Positions 1 through 6,242 of a stretch of DNA of 7,725 nt are shown here, one piece after another (positions within the stretch are counted from its first letter, which is position 1; every line of letters starts with the position of its first letter). A program made the position numbers and the translations under genes. This DNA comes from Acinetobacter sp. UBA3106 (GTDB lineage Bacteria; Pseudomonadota; Gammaproteobacteria; Pseudomonadales; Moraxellaceae), in assembly GCA_002365595.1 (NCBI GenBank), contig DFAM01000026.1, forward strand, positions 1-7,725, given 5' to 3'. The notes under the pieces were generated by a model. That model was not told the DNA's origin. It ran no database searches and saw only the letters and a program-made list of their open reading frames with translations.

Positions 1-2550
1 ACACCTGCCTATTTACAAGACTTATTTTATAAAAATGTGCCAGAAGCCGAGTCTGCATTTGATCGAACCAATCCTGAAATCAAAAAGTCATTTGCAAATA
101 GCAAACTAAAACCGGCCTCAGAAAAAGTAACGCCAGTAGCCGAACATAAGGAAGTAGAACTGTCGCCTATAGTTCGTGATCTGGCAGCAGAGCGCCTGTT
201 CAATGATATGGTGGAAAAAGAACAGTTTGCACAGCAACAGCTGATCGATGATCAAGACGAGGCAGAGTTTGAACAGGTTCTAGAAAAAGCTCATCGTCTG
301 GAACAGAATACCCAGCGTGTCGTGGCAACCGGTGAAGTCTGGCGTGCATTACATTCCGATGAGAACCAAAATCATAATCAAGATATTGATGCGTTGCTCA
401 AAGCGGCTGAAGAATCTGACCTCCATACACCGCACGAGCATTTTCAAGCATTTGTTGATGAACAATCTACAGCACCAATTTCTCAGACCTCGAAACAAAA
501 TCTGGATTGGGATGATGATGAAATCTTTGATGAATTGCTTGCCGCTGTGCCGAGTGGAAAAACTGCAACAGATGTGCATACCCCATTTAATCCGGTGAAT
601 TCAGAATCATCTGCACCCTCAGCAGCAGCTATCCCTGAAGAAAAAATTGTGCCTGCATCTGTGAGCATGGCTGCATCGCCCGTATTGAATCATAGTATGC
701 CTAAAAATACGGCATTGGATGACGAGTTTGATGAGCTGGATGATTTACTGGTAGATGATTTACCGGTAGATCATCTTGAGCCAGCGGCTCCCGTGGCACG
801 TACCACAAGTAATTATGCCCAGTCCTCAGCATTTGTACGTGCAGAAATTAATACCCAGATTCAGCAACAGCCAAAAATTTCTGAAGATGAAAAGGCATTG
901 ATTGCTTCAAATAAAGATGTGTTTCGTGAAGTCTGGCAGGAAACGGCGGGCAAGCCTGTGGTTGAAGCCGAGCTTGCAGAAGATGATTTTGACTTTGATG
1001 CACCTTTAACTGATGCTATGGGCCGTCCGATGTCACGTGCCATGCAAGTGGCACAAAAGCGTCGTGACTTGCCTACTTTGCCGGGTCTGGAACTGCTGGA
1101 TAAAGTCGATCCAAACAAGAAAGTGAATTTTACTGCTGAACAGCTGGCGCGATTATCCGAGTTACTTGAAATTAAGCTGCAAGAGTTTAATGTCAAGGCA
1201 CAAGTGGTTGAAGCTCAGCCGGGACCAGTCGTGACCCGTTTTGAGCTGGATTTGGCACCGGGTGTTAAGGCTTCTAAAGTAACCAATATTTCACGTGACT
1301 TGGCGCGTTCGATGTCGATGGCATCGGTACGTGTGGTCGAAGTGATTCCGGGCAAGCCCTATATCGGCATTGAAGTACCAAATAGTACTCGTGAAATGGT
1401 GCGTCTGATCGAGTTATTGACCATTCCTGCCTTTACCGACCCAAATAGCATTCTTTCGATGGCCATGGGTAAAGATATTTCGGGTAATCCGGTGATTGCT
1501 GACTTAGGTAAAGCCCCGCATATGCTGGTGGCAGGAACCACCGGTTCAGGTAAATCGGTGGCGGTTAACTCGATGATTTTATCGATGCTGCTGAAATATA
1601 CGCCAGATCAGTTGCGTTTAATCTTGATTGACCCGAAACAGCTGGAACTGGCCAACTATAACGATATTCCTCATTTGCTCACGCCAGTCGTAACGGACAT
1701 GAAAGATGCCGTGAATGCCCTGAACTGGTGTGTCAATGAAATGGAACGTCGCTATAAGCTGATGTCTTATCTGAAAATCCGTAAATTGAGTGACTATAAT
1801 CGCAAGGTCGAAGAAGCGATTGCCAATGGTGAAGACTTAATTGATCCAACCTGGAAAGCAAGTGACTCGGTGGTAGGAGAGCGTGCACCACGTTTAACCC
1901 CATTACCGTCTATCGTAATTGTTGCCGACGAATTTGCCGACATGATTATGCAAGTGGGTAAAAAAGCCGAAGAAATGATTACCCGTTTAGCACAAAAATC
2001 ACGTGCTGCCGGTATTCACTTGCTGCTTGCAACTCAGCGTCCATCAGTCGATGTGATCACCGGTTTGATTAAAGCCAATATTCCGACCCGTGTGGCTTTG
2101 CGAGTGAACAGTAAAATTGACTCGCGGACCATTCTGGATGCCGGCGGGGCAGAAGATCTGTTAGGTCATGGTGATATGTTGTTCCTTGGCCCTGGCAAGA
2201 TTGAACCGGAACGTGTGCACGGTGCATTTATTTCCGATGATGAAGTAAACAATATTTGTGATGCCTGGCGTGAGCGTGGTGAACCGAACTATGTGGACGA
2301 AATTCTGACCCCGTATGATGAAGAGCCGACTTCGCGTGGCTTTGAAGATGGTGATGGTGGTTCGGATCGTGATGCACTCTATGATCAATGCGTATCTTTT
2401 GTGCTGGAAACCCGCAAGGCATCGACTTCATCGTTACAGCGTAAATTCAGTTTAGGTTATAACCGTGCTGCACGGATCATTGATCAGATGGAAGAAAATG
2501 GCATTGTCAGCAGCATGGGTGCCAATGGCAAGCGAGATATTCTGGTTTAA
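1..2550 (+). CDS. ftsK: DNA translocase FtsK, 5'-truncated by window edge
   Basis: Septal, hexameric, ATP-driven DNA pump that aligns chromosome termini and activates XerCD recombination at dif during division. The frame is open from base 1 with no stop, so the GTG at 37 is internal and the N-terminal membrane helices lie upstream. 849 codons are visible. Codons 1 to about 350 are a long acidic, Q/A/P-rich linker with clusters of D and E (around bases 508-540 and 718-780). The motor alpha domain starts near codon 357 with a conserved LPxLPGLELL-type motif. The RecA-like beta domain has Walker A GTTGSGKS (1534-1557), Walker B hydrophobic strand plus DEFAD (1912-1941) and ATQRPS (from 2029). 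After a Gly/Asp-rich hinge, the gamma winged helix (about codons 791-849, with GYNRAARIIDQME) should read polar KOPS sites. The reading frame is intact to TAA at 2548. The divisome and KOPS roles come from family knowledge. Identification is essentially certain. Confidence 0.97.
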   Translation, partial: TPAYLQDLFYKNVPEAESAFDRTNPEIKKSFANSKLKPASEKVTPVAEHKEVELSPIVRDLAAERLFNDMVEKEQFAQQQLIDDQDEAEFEQVLEKAHRLEQNTQRVVATGEVWRALHSDENQNHNQDIDALLKAAEESDLHTPHEHFQAFVDEQSTAPISQTSKQNLDWDDDEIFDELLAAVPSGKTATDVHTPFNPVNSESSAPSAAAIPEEKIVPASVSMAASPVLNHSMPKNTALDDEFDELDDLLVDDLPVDHLEPAAPVARTTSNYAQSSAFVRAEINTQIQQQPKISEDEKALIASNKDVFREVWQETAGKPVVEAELAEDDFDFDAPLTDAMGRPMSRAMQVAQKRRDLPTLPGLELLDKVDPNKKVNFTAEQLARLSELLEIKLQEFNVKAQVVEAQPGPVVTRFELDLAPGVKASKVTNISRDLARSMSMASVRVVEVIPGKPYIGIEVPNSTREMVRLIELLTIPAFTDPNSILSMAMGKDISGNPVIADLGKAPHMLVAGTTGSGKSVAVNSMILSMLLKYTPDQLRLILIDPKQLELANYNDIPHLLTPVVTDMKDAVNALNWCVNEMERRYKLMSYLKIRKLSDYNRKVEEAIANGEDLIDPTWKASDSVVGERAPRLTPLPSIVIVADEFADMIMQVGKKAEEMITRLAQKSRAAGIHLLLATQRPSVDVITGLIKANIPTRVALRVNSKIDSRTILDAGGAEDLLGHGDMLFLGPGKIEPERVHGAFISDDEVNNICDAWRERGEPNYVDEILTPYDEEPTSRGFEDGDGGSDRDALYDQCVSFVLETRKASTSSLQRKFSLGYNRAARIIDQMEENGIVSSMGANGKRDILV

Positions 2551-2561
2551 TACCCGATTTG

Positions 2562-2589
2562 AAAAAGCCTGCTCAATGCAGGCTTTTTT
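2562..2589. terminator. Bidirectional intrinsic terminator between ftsK and lysR-type gene
   Basis: A perfect 11-bp inverted repeat, AAAAAGCCTGC / GCAGGCTTTTT, surrounds a 5-nt loop (2573-2577). The right arm runs into a six-T run (2584-2589), and the mirror A run serves the minus strand. It starts 11 bp after the ftsK stop codon. Its right edge overlaps the stop codon of the convergent regulator gene (2588-2590), so one hairpin probably ends both transcripts. Confidence 0.9.
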
Positions 2590-3475
2590 ATTTGTGGAAA
2601 TAAAACATGTCTTGTGCAAGTTCAATCAAGACTTTTGTGGCAGGGCTCATAAATTTCTTGTTCGCTACAGCCAGCCCAATATGGCGCTGGGTATTGGGCG
2701 TGAGTGGCCTTTTGACGACATTGGGGTGTAACGCCAGCAGTTCGGGAGTAATGGCCATATCCGCGACTATAGATACGCCTTCGTTGATATTCACCATATT
2801 TAAAATGGTCAGTAGTTGTGACAATTGGTATTTAATGGTGGGTTGAATTTGATGCAGTTTAAATAGCAATTCCACATGCGTTTGGCTACCGGCCTTGGTT
2901 AAAATAAAGGGATAATTCACCAATTCTGCAATGCTTACTTCGGTTTTGCTGGCAATCGGATAACTCTTGGGGATAAGGGCAACAAAAATATCCTGTATAA
3001 CCGGGAAGGTATCCAGCTCTGGTCGTGGTAAGACCGCAAAACCGACATCGATCTGTTTGGCCAAAATCCACTGTGAAACTTGCTCATCGGTGCCTTCATC
3101 TACATAAATTTCAATATTCGGGTAGCGTTGCCGGTAGGCAGTCAATATTTCCGGTAATAGATGGATGGATGCGGAAGCACCAAAAGAACCAATCCTTAAC
3201 GTACCTTGATGCACCCCATGTGCTGCCGCCGCTTCCTGCTGCATATTTTGTGCAGTATTTAAAATATTTTGTGCATGCAGCAGCAACTGTGCGCCAATTG
3301 TGGTCAGTTCAATTTTGTGCTGATCACGTGAAAATAAGCACACCTTCCAATGCTGTTCCAGACTTTTTAGCGCGTGTGACACTGCTGACTGGGTAATGCC
3401 GAGCTGTTTTGCGGTTAGGGTAAAGCTCTGTTTTTCTGCGACCAGAATAAAAATTTCAAGCTGGCTAAAGGTCAT
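2588..3475 (-). CDS. LysR-family transcriptional regulator
   Basis: 295-residue protein, normal length for LysR-type regulators (LTTRs). The N-terminal winged helix-turn-helix covers about residues 1-60 and starts with the usual FSQLEIFILVAE pattern. The recognition region is around residues 22-40 (AKQLGITQSAVSHALKSLE). A linker helix follows to about residue 88. The remainder is a periplasmic-binding-protein-like effector domain, beginning near GTLRIGSFGASASIHLLPEI. The ATG at 3475 fits the family's N-terminus, but no Shine-Dalgarno sequence precedes it, so translation may be weak. It is divergent from the AEC permease gene, with 104 bp between the two starts. By family precedent it probably regulates that gene and its own. 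The effector ligand cannot be told from sequence. Family call is secure; regulatory target is inferred. Confidence 0.93.
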   Translation of the reverse strand: MTFSQLEIFILVAEKQSFTLTAKQLGITQSAVSHALKSLEQHWKVCLFSRDQHKIELTTIGAQLLLHAQNILNTAQNMQQEAAAAHGVHQGTLRIGSFGASASIHLLPEILTAYRQRYPNIEIYVDEGTDEQVSQWILAKQIDVGFAVLPRPELDTFPVIQDIFVALIPKSYPIASKTEVSIAELVNYPFILTKAGSQTHVELLFKLHQIQPTIKYQLSQLLTILNMVNINEGVSIVADMAITPELLALHPNVVKRPLTPNTQRHIGLAVANKKFMSPATKVLIELAQDMFYFHK

Positions 3476-3482
3476 GAGGTGT

Positions 3483-3519
3483 ATGAGTAAAAACTCATTT
3501 TATGATGAGACTGAATGAG
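3483..3519. promoter_or_regulatory. Phased ATGAG/CTCAT pentamer array, candidate LysR operator
   Basis: Four copies of one pentamer occur: ATGAG at 3483-3487, its complement CTCAT at 3494-3498, ATGAG at 3505-3509 and ATGAG at 3515-3519. Start-to-start spacings are 11, 11 and 10 bp, about one helical turn, so all face the same side of the DNA. The first two form the inverted repeat ATGAGT-AAAA-ACTCAT (3483-3498). The second and third form CTCAT-N6-ATGAG (3494-3509). A further ATGAG (3474-3478) overlaps the regulator's start codon. LTTRs commonly bind several phased half-sites in such divergent regions. That this regulator binds here is inferred; the repeats themselves are seen directly. Confidence 0.55.
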
Positions 3520-3520
3520 G

Positions 3521-3549
3521 ATTATATTATCAGCCTGATGAAAGTTAAA
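3521..3549 (-). promoter_or_regulatory. Candidate sigma70 promoter of the LysR-type gene
   Basis: On the minus strand a consensus -10 TATAAT (3521-3526) lies 17 bp from a poor -35-like TTTAAC (3544-3549). A 16-bp spacer would give TTAACT instead. Transcription would start near 3513, so the pentamer array would lie mostly in and just after the start region, which would suit autorepression. The same AT-rich stretch read on the plus strand offers TATTAT (3525-3530) as a -10 for the permease gene. No good plus-strand -35 is visible, which would fit activator dependence. Confidence 0.4.
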
Positions 3550-3579
3550 GTGCAGTCCAGCTGCTGAAAATAGATAGTT

Positions 3580-4482
3580 ATGAATATACTGATCGCCTTA
3601 TTTCCTCTCATTATCATGATTGCCATGGGGTATTTACTTAAACATTATCAATATCTAGCAACAGATTTTTGGGTAGGTGCAGAGAAATTTAACTACTTTA
3701 TTTTATTCCCTACACTTTTATTTACCAATCTGACCTATGTCGAGTTGGATTTGGATGCGGTCAGGTGGGTCTTGGCGGCCTTATTTATCATCATTATTAT
3801 TGTCAGTCTGTTGCTATGGTCATTTAAATTATGGCGTTACATTCCTGCGGCACGCTTCGGCGTTTATATGCAAAGCCATATTCGTTTTAATACCTATATT
3901 GGCTTGTCATTAATGGCACCTTTATTTGGTCCCAAAGGCGTACAGTTATTTGCCATGATCATGGTGGTCTCCATTCCCTTAGTAAATATTATCTCTGTAT
4001 TGTCTTTCTCACAGGGACAAGGCGTGTCTTTTAAGAATACGCTGCTCTCAGTATTTAAAAATCCATTAATTTTAGGTTGTGTGGTAGGCATGCTGTTTAA
4101 TTTAAGTGGATTAAAACTTTTTGTTGGGATCGAAAATGCATTGAAATTATTGGCTGCAATGAGTTTGCCTTTGGGCTTGATTTGCGTGGGTGCCGGCTTG
4201 CAGTTTTCCGCTTTAGGCCGCTCTTTATCTCGTTTGGCGATCAATACCGTAGGACGTCTGCTGCTGATTCCTCTTTTTGCCTACGCCATTTGCAGTCTAA
4301 TGCGCTTAAATCAGCTAGAAACGGCAGTATTGGTGGTATTTTTTGCCTTACCAACAGCAACTGCATCTTATATTTTGACCAAGTTTTGTCAGGGAGACAG
4401 TGAACTCATGGCAGGGGTGATCAGCCTGCAAACGTTATGCTTTGCCTTAAGCTTTCCTATGCTAATGTGGCTGTTGTTCTAG
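3580..4482 (+). CDS. AEC-family (auxin efflux carrier-like) permease
   Basis: 300-residue, strongly hydrophobic inner-membrane protein of the length usual for bacterial AEC transporters, which typically have two five-helix halves. Hydrophobic segments appear at about residues 2-20, 37-52, 62-82, 104-118, 123-142, 159-177, 186-206, 221-241, 246-266 and 276-300. Family-like motifs are RFNTYIGL starting at residue 102, KNPLILGCVVGMLFNLSGL in the sixth segment, and ALPTATASYIL followed by GDSELMAGVISLQT near the C-terminus. The ATG at 3580 puts the first helix at the N-terminus as expected, but no clear Shine-Dalgarno sequence precedes it. Relatives export or import organic acids such as malate or malonate; the substrate here is unknown. 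It probably belongs to the regulon of the divergent LysR gene. A strong terminator follows. Confidence 0.9.
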   Translation: MNILIALFPLIIMIAMGYLLKHYQYLATDFWVGAEKFNYFILFPTLLFTNLTYVELDLDAVRWVLAALFIIIIIVSLLLWSFKLWRYIPAARFGVYMQSHIRFNTYIGLSLMAPLFGPKGVQLFAMIMVVSIPLVNIISVLSFSQGQGVSFKNTLLSVFKNPLILGCVVGMLFNLSGLKLFVGIENALKLLAAMSLPLGLICVGAGLQFSALGRSLSRLAINTVGRLLLIPLFAYAICSLMRLNQLETAVLVVFFALPTATASYILTKFCQGDSELMAGVISLQTLCFALSFPMLMWLLF

Positions 4483-4496
4483 TTTAGATCCAAAAA

Positions 4497-4527
4497 ATAA
4501 AAGGCCTGCAACAAGCAGGCCTTTTAT
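4497..4527. terminator. Bidirectional intrinsic terminator between permease and PA4642-like gene
   Basis: A perfect 13-bp inverted repeat, ATAAAAGGCCTGC / GCAGGCCTTTTAT, has a 5-nt loop AACAA (4510-4514). T runs flank the GC core in both directions. It lies 14 bp past the permease stop and 13 bp past the stop of the convergent minus-strand gene, so it should serve both. Confidence 0.92.
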
Positions 4528-4540
4528 CGAAATGTGGAAA

Positions 4541-4828
4541 TTATGCAAACTTGGCAAGAACTTCCAGGAAGCCTTCGCTTTGACGTGGATATTGAGCAAT
4601 CACGTCATGAATGCGTTGACCTTCAGGATTGGTGGCATTGATATCACGGCCATCAGCAATGAATTGAGTCAATAAACGTTCATAATCATTTGGACGCATG
4701 TGCTTGAACGCATGATAAAGCACGTGAAAATCGGCATTCACGCCTGCAGGAGGAAGCTGGGTTAAATAGGCAAATACACGCTCATCTGACCATTCTTCAT
4801 TGAACGTTGCTGGCTGAGATAATGCCAT
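4541..4828 (-). CDS. PA4642-family small conserved protein
   Basis: 95-residue soluble, acidic protein with no signal peptide or membrane segment. It resembles the conserved hypothetical family named after Pseudomonas PA4642, whose function is unknown to me. The start is set at the ATG at 4828 because AAGGAG (4835-4840) precedes it by 6 nt. The frame stays open upstream to a TGA at 5015-5017, but that extension runs through a tandem repeat and should not be coding. The protein begins MALSQPATFNEEWSDERVFA and ends EGFLEVLAKFA. A middle segment with FHVLYHAFKHMRPNDYERLL looks helical, and a later DINATNPEGQRIHDVI piece recalls an ankyrin-like turn, though one repeat at most. It is downstream of minE in the same direction, but 238 bp away and behind a hairpin, so it is probably expressed separately. 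Family name from memory, moderately sure. Confidence 0.8.
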   Translation of the reverse strand: MALSQPATFNEEWSDERVFAYLTQLPPAGVNADFHVLYHAFKHMRPNDYERLLTQFIADGRDINATNPEGQRIHDVIAQYPRQSEGFLEVLAKFA

Positions 4829-4903
4829 CGCAAACTCCTTGGTATACGGATTAAAAAGGCAAAAATATGGAGCATTAGAGAAATCGGTTTTGCTTGACCC
4901 TGC

Positions 4904-5020
4904 CAACTTGAAGCACAGCTTCTCGTCTTGCAGCTGGGCAAAGTAGTACCTAAATCGTTCAGGCACTTCGAAGCACAGCTTCTCGTCTTGCGCCTGAACA
5001 AAGCAGTGCTTTGTTCAGGC
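4904..5020. repeat. Two-copy imperfect tandem repeat (about 58 bp unit) between minE and PA4642-like gene
   Basis: A 22-bp block beginning GAAGCACAGC is identical at 4910-4931 and 4970-4991, exactly 60 bp apart. Similarity continues on both sides: (a)ACTT/ACTTC on the left, a related AACAAAG/GGCAAAG stretch on the right, and GTTCAGGC at 4957-4964 and 5013-5020. Each copy carries a mini-hairpin, GAAGC-ACA-GCTTC (4910-4922 and 4970-4982). The copy nearer minE also holds a long perfect palindrome that has decayed in the other copy. Read on the minus strand, both copies encode a QDEKLCF peptide in one frame. It looks like a small non-coding repeat, perhaps a genus-specific dispersed family; dispersal is not tested here. 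Confidence 0.75.
4992..5020. other. Perfect 13-bp hairpin 3' of minE
   Basis: GCCTGAACAAAGC and GCTTTGTTCAGGC pair perfectly around an AGT loop. It begins 46 bp after the minE stop in the direction of transcription. No T run follows on the minus strand (the next bases are GCAAGACGAG), so it is not a standard intrinsic terminator, although it could stabilise the min transcript's 3' end. It is part of the tandem repeat. Confidence 0.7.
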
Positions 5021-5066
5021 TCATATTTTGCCTTGATTCAATTTGCTTGACTAATCAGAATTCAGA

Positions 5067-5339
5067 TTATCGCTCTTCAGGCAAATTGATATTCATTTCT
5101 AACATTTCAATGTTGGCTTCAGAACGCACCGACATTTGAATATGCTGTTCATCCACACCACGAACATAGCGATTGACCACCTGCATGATTTCTTTCTTCA
5201 TGAGGTCAATCTTTTCCTGACTTAAGCGTTTGCCTAAACCCTGTTCAGAAGCAACAATAACTTTTAAGCGATCTTTAGCAGTTTGTGCGCTCGAAGGTTT
5301 ATCATCGTTGCTGAATAATTTACTCCAGAATCCTGCCAT
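5067..5339 (-). CDS. minE: Cell division topological specificity factor MinE
   Basis: 90-residue protein, typical MinE length. It stimulates the MinD ATPase and displaces MinC from MinD, driving the Min oscillation and freeing midcell for FtsZ. The N-terminal membrane-targeting segment is MAGFWSKLF, an amphipathic helix-like start. The anti-MinCD region is around residues 18-33 (AQTAKDRLKVIVASEQ). The dimerising topological-specificity domain is about residues 40-90 and ends NIEMLEMNINLPEER. The ATG at 5339 is preceded by GGAG (5348-5351) with 8 nt spacing. That site lies inside the end of minD, whose stop is 3 bp upstream, implying translational coupling and fixed MinD:MinE stoichiometry. 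Reading frame intact. Confidence 0.96.
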   Translation of the reverse strand: MAGFWSKLFSNDDKPSSAQTAKDRLKVIVASEQGLGKRLSQEKIDLMKKEIMQVVNRYVRGVDEQHIQMSVRSEANIEMLEMNINLPEER

Positions 5340-5342
5340 GTC

Positions 5343-6155
5343 TTACGCTCCAAATAGTCTTGCTAACCAACCTTTAGGTTTGACTTCGATGTGACGGTAA
5401 GCGCGTTCTTCACCCAGGAAGCGTGCTACCAGGTCATCATAAGCCTGACCAGCTGCATCTTCAGTAAACAGAATTACAGGTTTACCTTCGTTTGATGCTT
5501 GAAGTACGCTCTTACATTCAGGAATAACGCCCAGTGTAGGTACACGTAAGATATCTTTAGAAATATCGTCAATCGTTAACATTTCTTGTTTATCGGCACG
5601 TTCAGGGTTGAAGCGTGTAATACAAAGATGTTTACGGATACGGCCTTCGTTCTGTTCTACTTTTTTGGTTTTGCTGTCCAGCATACCAATAATGCGGTCA
5701 GAGTCACGTACAGATGAAATTTCAGGGTTGGTGACAATGATTGCTTCATCTGCATGGTACATTGCCATGATTGCACCGCGCTCGATACCGGCAGGCGAAT
5801 CACAAATAATGTAGTCAAATTCTTGAGAAAGTTCATCCATAACACGTGCAACACCTTCATCGGTCAAGGCATCCTTATCACGGGTTTGTGAAGCAGGCAA
5901 AATGTATAAATTTTCAATATCTTTGTCACGAATTAACGCTTGTTGAAGGCGTGCTTCGTTATTTAAAACATTCACAAAATCATAAACAACGCGACGTTCA
6001 CAACCCATAATTAAATCTAGGTTACGTAAACCTACGTCAAAATCGATGACAACAGTTTTGTGACCACGAAGGGCTAAACCTGTTGCAAAAGATGCACTTG
6101 TTGTAGTTTTACCTACACCACCTTTGCCTGATGTTACGACAACAATTTTCGCCAC
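5343..6155 (-). CDS. minD: Septum site-determining ATPase MinD
   Basis: 270-residue ParA/MinD-type ATPase that binds membrane as an ATP dimer, recruits MinC and is cycled by MinE. The deviant Walker A motif is at residues 10-18 (GKGGVGKTT, with signature Lys11 and Lys16). Other conserved stretches are VVIDFDVGLRNLDLIMGCER, ILPASQTRDKDAL, the Walker B-like IICDSPAGIE and NPEISSVRDSDRIIGML. The C-terminus KGWLARLFGA is the amphipathic membrane-targeting helix. I place the start at GTG 6155 (MAKIVVV...) because AGGAG (6164-6168) is 8 nt upstream. The in-frame GTG at 6164 overlaps that ribosome-binding site and would add only three residues before the second GTG. It lies 67 bp after minC and 3 bp before minE. 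Confidence 0.96.
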   Translation of the reverse strand: MAKIVVVTSGKGGVGKTTTSASFATGLALRGHKTVVIDFDVGLRNLDLIMGCERRVVYDFVNVLNNEARLQQALIRDKDIENLYILPASQTRDKDALTDEGVARVMDELSQEFDYIICDSPAGIERGAIMAMYHADEAIIVTNPEISSVRDSDRIIGMLDSKTKKVEQNEGRIRKHLCITRFNPERADKQEMLTIDDISKDILRVPTLGVIPECKSVLQASNEGKPVILFTEDAAGQAYDDLVARFLGEERAYRHIEVKPKGWLARLFGA

Positions 6156-6163
6156 CGAATCCA

Positions 6164-6168
6164 CTCCT
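6164..6168 (-). promoter_or_regulatory. Shine-Dalgarno site deciding the minD start
   Basis: AGGAG on the minus strand is 8 nt from the GTG at 6155. The alternative GTG at 6164-6162 shares its first base with this site, so it cannot be initiated from it. This favours the shorter MinD, which begins like E. coli MinD (MARIIVVTSG). Confidence 0.75.
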
Positions 6169-6214
6169 GTTATGGTTCAAACCCCTTTTTTAAATCTGGG
6201 GCTTTTGGTGTTTA

Positions 6215-6242
6215 TTTATACATTAAAATTCGAGAACTTCAA
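6215..6242 (-). promoter_or_regulatory. Possible internal promoter for minDE
   Basis: On the minus strand, TTGAAG (6237-6242) and TATAAA (6215-6220) are 16 bp apart, four and five matches of six to the sigma70 consensus. They lie across the minC 3' end, placing a start near 6208, about 50 nt before minD. AT-rich sequence gives such matches by chance, so this is tentative. Confidence 0.3.

Noticed and set aside
37..39. GTG at 37 as the true start of ftsK
   Set aside because: The frame is open to base 1, the peptide continues as linker sequence, and FtsK requires an N-terminal membrane domain.
861..1196. 111-codon antisense ORF within ftsK
   Set aside because: It is a serine-rich shadow of the ftsK frame with no ribosome-binding site and no recognisable protein character.
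3025..3396. 123-codon plus-strand ORF opposite the LysR gene
   Set aside because: It lies wholly antisense to a clearly conserved regulator gene, and its translation resembles no protein family.
3894..4244. 116-codon antisense ORF within the permease gene
   Set aside because: It is a Lys/Pro/Asn-rich mirror of hydrophobic membrane codons, typical of an antisense shadow.
4541..4966. 141-residue version of the PA4642-like protein starting at GTG 4966
   Set aside because: The extension is repeat-derived, and the ATG at 4828 has a strong, well-spaced AAGGAG; the GTG has none.
6179..6204. AAACCCC / GGGGCTT partial inverted repeat between minC and minD as a terminator
   Set aside because: Its stem is only about 7 bp with a wobble pair and a 12-base loop, and no T run follows on the minus strand; it would also cut the min operon.
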